DNA of 64,000 bases from contig SSNU01000157.1 in NCBI GenBank assembly GCA_012064415.1, positions 705,556 to 769,555 of the forward strand. Reading direction: 5' to 3'. The stretch is from Gyrodactylus bullatarudis. Taxonomy: Eukaryota; Platyhelminthes; Monogenea; Gyrodactylidea; Gyrodactylidae. The position numbers and the translations under genes are program-made. Of the stretch, positions 58,309-64,000 are shown one piece after another. The first letter of the stretch is position 1, and each line of letters opens with the position of its first letter. The notes under the pieces were generated by a model, which saw only the letters and a program-made list of their open reading frames with translations, was not told the DNA's origin and ran no database searches.

Positions 58309-58881
58309 TTATTCGTTTATTTTCGGGACCAATAACAGATATAAACTGCTACATGACTTGACCAAATAAAGAAAATTACCATTTACTGTTCTAACGTCTA
58401 GAATTATCTGGGCAATACTGAGAGCAAGTAAAGTTTTGGCGGCCAAAGGTCGTCGGTTCAATTCTAGCCTCCTGACATGACTAACAAATGCATAGTCATT
58501 AGCTGACCTGAAAAGATAATTAATGGGGGAATTCTTCTCAGGCTCCAAAAGAAAATCAATGACGACTTGGAATAGAAATACCAAGAGAGTACTTTTGAGC
58601 GATACTTCAGGGGAATTCACATAGCCATCGATGGATATCAGTATTATGATGAAGAGCAGGGACATAAAAGGAAATATTGAGGCGACAGTAAAAAAGCTGA
58701 GTGAATAAGACCCTTGAAAGTGTGAGAGGCCATAGATAAGAATAAAGATATTTGAAAAATTAGAGAAAACAGTAGCTCGAATAGAAGTTACTTCGAGTCT
58801 TTTCTCTAATAGTAAAAATAAAAATGACGTAAAATTGATAAGAATAAGTAGTAAATCTGAAACCAATTGAAATAACACCAT
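58309..58881 (-). CDS. Unknown multi-pass membrane protein (190 aa)
   Basis: Single open frame from an ATG, with four or five hydrophobic segments: about residues 5-25, 38-55, 60-85, 97-112 and 145-185. A polar, basic loop (HVRRLELNRRPLAAKT) lies at about 135-150. No signal peptide cleavage site is obvious and no family is recognised. The start is only 57 bp from the divergent SYAP1-like gene. The stop is 48 bp from that of KNTC1, so the 3' UTRs probably overlap. The dense packing between conserved genes argues that it is real. Confidence 0.65.
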   Translation of the reverse strand: MVLFQLVSDLLLILINFTSFLFLLLEKRLEVTSIRATVFSNFSNIFILIYGLSHFQGSYSLSFFTVASIFPFMSLLFIIILISIDGYVNSPEVSLKSTLLVFLFQVVIDFLLEPEKNSPINYLFRSANDYAFVSHVRRLELNRRPLAAKTLLALSIAQIILDVRTVNGNFLYLVKSCSSLYLLLVPKINE

Positions 58882-58938
58882 TTATTCAAACACCAAATTA
58901 GTATAATAAGGCTTGTTTTCTTTGTTATCTTATAACTC
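58882..58938. promoter_or_regulatory. Very short divergent promoter, membrane protein / SYAP1-like gene
   Basis: Only 57 bp lie between the two outward start codons, the shortest such gap in the window. Transcription start sites must lie at, or overlap beyond, the ATGs of the opposite gene. Confidence 0.5.
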
Positions 58939-59736
58939 ATGTTCAACTCGCTCAAAGAATATCTTGGTGTGAAAGACGAAGATTTGTCCATTAGTAGCAT
59001 TCAAAATAAAAGTAAACCTAAAATTTCATAACAATAGTTGCCTCGAAAATTCCTGATGAGTATAATAAAAAGATTCTTGACTTGAAACAGAAAATTATCG
59101 ACCCGATTGCTGAGGTAATTTCACAGTATTTTTGATCGAAGATTAGTCTAAAATTTTATCTGAATTCAACAAAAGCCAAAAAGAATTCACCGATAGTATT
59201 GGTAAAAAGACGCCTCTTTTTCTCCCATGGGACGTAAGCGAGACTGGTTTTAATGAAGAACAGACCAAACAATTTAAAATAGAAATTGATGAATTGAAGA
59301 AGGATCCAAATAACTTTCTAAGACCTATTCCTAATGAATCCTTTTTTGATTTCGAAGAGAAGAAACTCACATATTACTATCCAATGGCTGCCAAGTTGAC
59401 TGAGGAAGATGAAGACCTATCAAAGATTAGATACAATCTTGTTCCCAGAAAAATATCAGAAGACATATTCTGGAGAAATTTCTTTTATAGAATATCAATT
59501 ATCAAAAAGGAAATAGAGAAAACTGAAAGTAAAGACTTGCCAGAGTGTAATTCTAATGAGGCTTCGACAAATTCAGGTAACTTCCCTATAGTTAACTGAG
59601 TTAAGATAAAGATGTAAAATCACTAAGCGATGAAATCGAAAAGGAATTAATGGAAGAGTTGGACGACGATATTGATGATATCAGTTCCGGAGACATAAGT
59701 GACACAGATGAGTTTATCAAAGAAATTGAAAAATAA
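58939..59736 (+). CDS. SYAP1: BSD-domain protein, synapse-associated protein 1-like
   Basis: Cytosolic BSD protein; in other animals SYAP1 is linked to Akt signalling. Four exons: 58939-59011, 59038-59114, 59147-59576 and 59606-59736, with introns of only 26, 32 and 29 nt. All have GT-AG ends and all keep frame. The product is 236 aa. A helical N-terminal part leads to LPWDVSETGF. Then come NNFLRPIP, YPMAAKLTEEDEDLSKIRYNLVP and FWRNFFYRIS, which matches the BSD FW-x2-FFYR motif. The acidic end (ELDDDIDDISSGD) is as in BSD proteins. Length is less than human SYAP1 (352 aa). BSDC1 is the alternative; the NFLR and FYR blocks favour SYAP1. Confidence 0.85.
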
Positions 59737-60222
59737 CAATGTCTTTCTACGATTTATTAACAATAAATTTTAATAATCTAATGATTTTGAGTTTATTAAA
59801 CTTTCATTTCTAATTAACTATGAGGCGTAACAATATTCTCGTTATATTTGAATTTCCTATTCATTATAATGAAAAACATTTTATCATTTCTAGAAAAATA
59901 TTAGACAAGTAAATTACTAGTAGTAATAATGGGTAATTAATAAATAGTATTTACCATCTGTATAGTTTAACTTCTTAAATTGAAGTCCAATTATTGGACA
60001 GGATGAATGCATATTTTGAACCATTGGAGAGTTAAATAAAAAATTTTAATTTACAATTGGTTTAAAAATAGCAGACTTGATTATTTTAAAGCCCTTACAC
60101 TACTTTGTTTTAGTTAAATGTGTTTTCTCACAGCGAATCAACTAAATTTATGAATCAGGAGAAAAAATGTTTTGTTATTAAAAATTATATCTGCTATCAA
60201 TTCGATTGAAAGCTGTTTTAAT
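59737..60222. other. Spacer, no gene seen
   Basis: 486 bp of AT-rich DNA holding the SYAP1-like 3' UTR (AATAAA near 59,761) and the FBXW7 promoter. No further gene signal. Confidence 0.6.
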
Positions 60223-62510
60223 ATGAAACGTAAATGTAATGCAAGCATGTATGTTAAAAGTTCTCATAGTATTTAAGTGATACTTCCCTATTTAACGAAG
60301 AATTGAATTTTTCTTATGAAATTGAGAAAATCAAACAGATATTTAGCAAATTTGATCGAAGCAAGCTAATTAGAGTTTCTGAGGCTATTCAGAGCCTTTT
60401 AAAGAAAGACTTTCTTGCTGACTTACCTTATGATGTCTCTATGAGAATTTTGTCGCATGTCAACTTTAAAGATCTCCTGGTTTGCTCCACAGTTAGCCAG
60501 CGATGGAACGAATTATGCAATGATGACTATTTATGGCGTAACTTGTGCATAGAGGAGAACATCAAGTGTCCTCAACTTTACAAGCCCCCAAAGTCATCTT
60601 GGAAATCATTGTACATGATGGAAAAATCTATCGAATTAAATTGGCGAAATGGTTCAATTTGGTCGCCTATCGTGATGAATGCTCATCCCAAGCATGTAAT
60701 AACATGTCTGGAAATCTACAAAGACTGGATAATCAGTGGATCCGATGATTCTGGAATTTGCATTTGGGACATAAATAAAGGAATATGCATTTTCCGGTTA
60801 TATGGTCACTTGGGTGGTGTCTGGTCAATCCTAGTTCTCCCCCCGTTAAGTAAAAACAAGAAACGTATTGATTACTATCCACTACTAGTATCTGGCTCCA
60901 CAGATCGTACTGCCCGTGTCTGGTGTCTAGATAATGAGAAATGGCATTGCACTTCAGTTATGTTTGGCCACGAGTCAACTGTTCGCTGTATGTCATCTAA
61001 TTCTAGTAATTACATACACAATGACGATCTTTTTAATGACCAAGACGAAGAGGAGTCCATTTATCAGCAAAACCTTTTGGTCAATTCAAAAATTCAGGAA
61101 CAATGTCAACAGCTTCATGGCCATTCTTGCTATACGAAGAAAACTGACAAGTTTGATAACCTCTTAAAATTGAACGGAGATGATTTAAATTGCCGCCTTA
61201 TATGTACAGGGTCAAGGGATGCTTCGATACGAATTTGGAATGCATACACTGGCGAATGTCTCAACAAGTTATATGGCCACCGGGGTGCTGTACGCTGTGT
61301 ACAATTCGTCGGATGTCATGTTATATCTGGCAGTTATGATTGCCGAATTAAAATCTGGTGTTGTCGGACTGGTGAATGTCTGTTCACTTTATCTGATCAT
61401 ATTAATAGAATTTACACTCTCTGGTTCGATGGCACTACAATAATTAGCGGCAGTTTCGATACCTCAATGAAAATTTGGAAGTTGGAACAAATCAAAGAAG
61501 ACACACTATCCCAGCCCGCCTTGATTTCTCGAGAAGACTCCAACTACCAATCTCAACATGCCCAACAAGAGGCCTCGTTCTCTGTATCCCAAAACTCCAC
61601 TGACGGCATAAGAAATGGTAATCTCCGTGTTATAAGATTTCACACGTTCTGCGGATACTTGTCACTCACCTCTGAAATGATCATCGATAGTGGCCAACTA
61701 ATCACAAGTAATACTGACAAGACAATCAGAGTTTGGCGCCTTAATAATGCAACTTGCGAGCAAATTCTAGCTGGTCCCAATCAGCATAACTCATCTGTTT
61801 CTTCTGTTCAGGTTATAAAGAATTTTATCATTTCCTCCAGCAACAATGGCGTAGTTAAGCTGTGGTGTCGAAAGACTGGCAAGTTCATTAGGGACATAAT
61901 TCATCTCGATAGTGCTTTTCATGGTGAGTAAACCTTCAAGCTGGCGTTTGAGTTTTTCTTAATTTTGTCAATTTTTACTTAAGGGGGCCTCATATGGAAA
62001 ATTCTAGCCACCAAATCTGCCCTGGTATGTGCTGCTGGATGTCCACTCGGAGCTGAGGACACCAAAATAATTGTGATACATTTCGATAATGGATATGACA
62101 TTGAGAAACTCGACCAAGACCAACTAAATTCAGCCTTGCTGAACAAATTAAACCTGAAAATTCATTCAAAAACTTCTGGTATAAATGGAGGATTATCATC
62201 TTCTGATTCGACCTCATCAGATGATGTTCGTCTTTCTAGTCTTGTCACCAACCATCCGCCACGTCCTGGTCTTGCTAGATCGTCCGAGGAAACTGATACC
62301 ACTTCAATTGTTGATGATGAAAGTGAATCGGAAATTTCATGGCTTTTTGAAAGCCACTCGAATTCTCAGGTTAAAATGAGGGTTAGAAATAGCCTAGAAT
62401 CTGTTGCCTCTTCTGATAGTATTCCCAGGCCTAGAAATAGAGTATATAATTCCCAACTTAATGCAGTTATCAATGACGACTTTTCCCTATTTGACTCTGA
62501 AGATATTTAA
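60223..62510 (+). CDS. FBXW7: F-box/WD-repeat protein 7 (Ago/SEL-10)
   Basis: Substrate receptor of SCF ubiquitin ligases, acting on phosphorylated cyclin E, Notch and Myc. Exons 60223-60248, 60278-61923 and 61984-62510. The 29-nt first intron (GTATGT...TTTAAG) links the ATG (MKRKCNAS) to a frame that otherwise has no ATG before the F-box. About 732 aa. The F-box (LADLPYDVSMRILSHV) is at about residues 50-95, then WD repeats with GSxDxxIxIW units. The three Arg residues that bind phosphodegrons in human FBXW7 have counterparts in STVRCM, GSRDASIRIW and AVRCVQ. Two low-complexity inserts interrupt the propeller at about 61,000-61,190 and 61,495-61,615. The C-terminus after the propeller is Ser-rich and longer than usual. 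Confidence 0.92.
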
Positions 62511-63301
62511 TATGAATTAAAATTTTTTCCTGGTGCTCAACCATCTCAGGGGTTGGAGATGAGCACAATCCCTCATCTAATCTATACTAGATAATCATAC
62601 TCTTTTTATCACATTCTTTCAATTAAGAGAAAAGTATCTAGATTCTAGGTCTATTGAAATATTTGATAATATTCCCTTTGTATTATCGCAAGAGAACCTC
62701 TTTATTATAAAAGAATATAATATAATTACTATTTATTTATTCAAAGATGTATCTTCATAGATTATAATCTTCAATTTATATTGAATAAAAATTTTATAAA
62801 AATAAGTCAATTCTTTGTTGTTGTTGACCTAGGATTAAAACTGACGGGATCAACGAAATATTAGTAATAGCATATATATAATAATAGTAAATCGACTTTT
62901 TTGGTTATTTGAATTCGTAAATTATCATTTAATATCATCGAAACAAAAATTAAGAATCTCGAGATTGTTTTTTTAACTATTCAAAAAATATGAAAAATGA
63001 GTATTTTCAATGAGTTTTAGATGAAAAAAGCTAAAAAATTATTTTGCAAAAATAGCAACATCTGCTGGACCATGTGAATTTCACGTATTTTAGAAGAATT
63101 TTTCTGAAGTTAAATTCAAGTAGTATCATCTACATTCAATAAAACTATCATGAAAGATTTTTTAGCTGAGATTGTTTAAGTCACGTAAAATTATTATTTA
63201 ATTTCAAATTGATGTTTTAATTGAAAGCTTCTCAATAAACCTATATTAGAAAATTCTCATTGTCCGACATCCTAGAGGCACCAATATACTGTTATTCTTT
63301 C
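62511..63301. other. Spacer, no gene seen
   Basis: FBXW7 3' UTR and PIG-P upstream region. An inverted word (TGGTGCTCAACC / GGTTGGAGATGAGCAC) near 62,530-62,565 could fold in the 3' UTR. AATAAA near 62,783. Confidence 0.5.
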
Positions 63302-63744
63302 ATGAATACTATTAAGTCACAGAAACTAGACTATAATTGTATGATATTATAATAATAATTTTATAATTATTATAATTAGTTGAAATCAAACAAACTTATT
63401 CAAACCCTGGACCCGTTGCTGAGAGAGCCATAAAAGGTTTTATAGTTTATCTCTCTTCATTTTGTCTATTTTTCATCTATTCAGTTTGGGTCCTTGTTCC
63501 TGAAAAATATCTCCACATTCTGGGATTAACCTATGTGCCTAGTCCATGGTTCGGTATCTTGACACCAATATTTACTGTAGTTGTCTTTGTTTTGATCCTG
63601 GTTGGCTATATACTGAATAACTCTACTCTTTGTTTATCTTTTGATAGCATTCACAATATTAGAGATTCCGTGTATAGTGATGAAGATGAGAATAATTTAG
63701 ATCTCAATATTACCAAAGTCAATGAACATTTGTACTTGAAATAA
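63302..63744 (+). CDS. PIGP: GPI-GlcNAc transferase subunit P
   Basis: ER membrane subunit of the enzyme that starts GPI-anchor synthesis. Exons 63302-63338 and 63380-63744, with a 41-nt intron that joins the ATG (MNTIKSQKLDYN) in frame to the conserved part. The product is 133 aa, in line with the family. It shows NPGPVAERAIKGFIVYLSS (human-type NPSPLPERAIYGF), two membrane helices at about residues 34-55 and 70-95, LGLTYVPSPWFG between them, and LSFDSIHNIRD after. The C-terminus is short and acidic. The last exon of OST48 follows on the opposite strand, 75 bp away. Confidence 0.92.
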
Positions 63745-63819
63745 ATATTTTTTATTAACTCAGTAATACATTTAATATATTTTATAAAAGAATTGTAATG
63801 ATAATAGAAAATTCACAAT

Positions 63820-63975
63820 TTAATCAACCTTTTTCTTGTCGTCATCTTTAGTGTAGAGAAATACAAAAGAGAAAAGGAATAGACCCAACATCATTGAGAA
63901 TGCACTGATGTAGTAGGGATTAGCGGCCAAAATAAAGCGTTCATATTGTGTGTGTTTAAGTGGGCGTACTGAAAC
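63820..63975 (-). CDS. DDOST: Last exon of OST48 (DDOST), rest beyond the right edge
   Basis: The 48-kDa subunit of oligosaccharyltransferase, which N-glycosylates proteins in the ER. Only the final exon is in the window, behind the acceptor TTTCTTACAG. It encodes [20 protein letters not shown], then the single membrane helix [20 protein letters not shown] and a lysine-rich cytosolic end (KDDDKKKVD), as in the human protein (AYPYYASAFSMM). Tail-to-tail with PIG-P. Confidence 0.92.
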   Translation of the reverse strand, partial: VSVRPLKHTQYERFILAANPYYISAFSMMLGLFLFSFVFLYTKDDDKKKVD

Positions 63976-64000
63976 CTGTAAGAAAAAATGTTAAAAATTG

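Noticed and set aside
58440..58480. tRNA-like word GGTCGTCGGTTCAATTCTAGCC
   Set aside because: Resembles a T-arm, but no acceptor or anticodon stem could be paired, and it lies within the membrane protein ORF.

Overview
This is a window of animal nuclear DNA. It is AT-rich and holds spliced protein genes with metazoan identities: non-muscle myosin II, TM2D3, adenosine kinase, TELO2, NudE, RPAP3, KNTC1/Rod, SYAP1, FBXW7, PIG-P and OST48. There is no bacterial operon structure, CRISPR array or recognisable virus. The most distinctive genomic trait is a class of tiny GT-AG introns, about 25 to 41 nt, that keep conserved reading frames open in at least eight genes, alongside a second class of about 58 to 70 nt and some long introns. 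Among animals, introns this small are known from dicyemids, and compact genomes from orthonectids. I suggest such a highly reduced invertebrate only as a tentative placement.

Layout. 0-10 kb is gene-dense: the myosin II heavy chain (minus, cut by the left edge), TM2D3 (plus) and an adenosine-kinase-like gene (minus). 10-34 kb is gene-poor and repeat-rich. It holds a small single-pass membrane protein gene with a possible 9.2 kb intron, a duplicated small secreted-peptide gene, a Cys/Gly/Asn-rich protein gene, a dead DDE transposase and several non-autonomous inverted-repeat elements. 34-38.6 kb holds TELO2, a zinc-finger/membrane protein and NudE. 38.6-43 kb is empty. 43-46.3 kb is an accessory cluster: a secreted SOD-like protein with no histidines, and a head-to-head pair of unknown lysine-tailed proteins. 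46.5-64 kb is dense again: RPAP3, KNTC1, an unknown multi-pass membrane protein, a SYAP1-like BSD protein, FBXW7, PIG-P and the last exon of OST48.

How the genes fit together. Several housekeeping genes share short divergent promoters of 57 to 226 bp. Functional themes recur: mitosis and dynein (KNTC1, NudE, FBXW7), ER glycosylation and GPI synthesis (OST48, PIG-P), and the R2TP chaperone axis (RPAP3, plus TELO2 carrying a DSDD motif). 

The accessory genes are the part most likely to be undescribed. Two separate duplicated families show the same pattern: an identical 5' block joined to a diverged C-terminal end. In one family this gives secreted peptides with a constant signal/pro region and a variable amphipathic end. 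In the other it gives a constant helical core with different lysine-rich tails.
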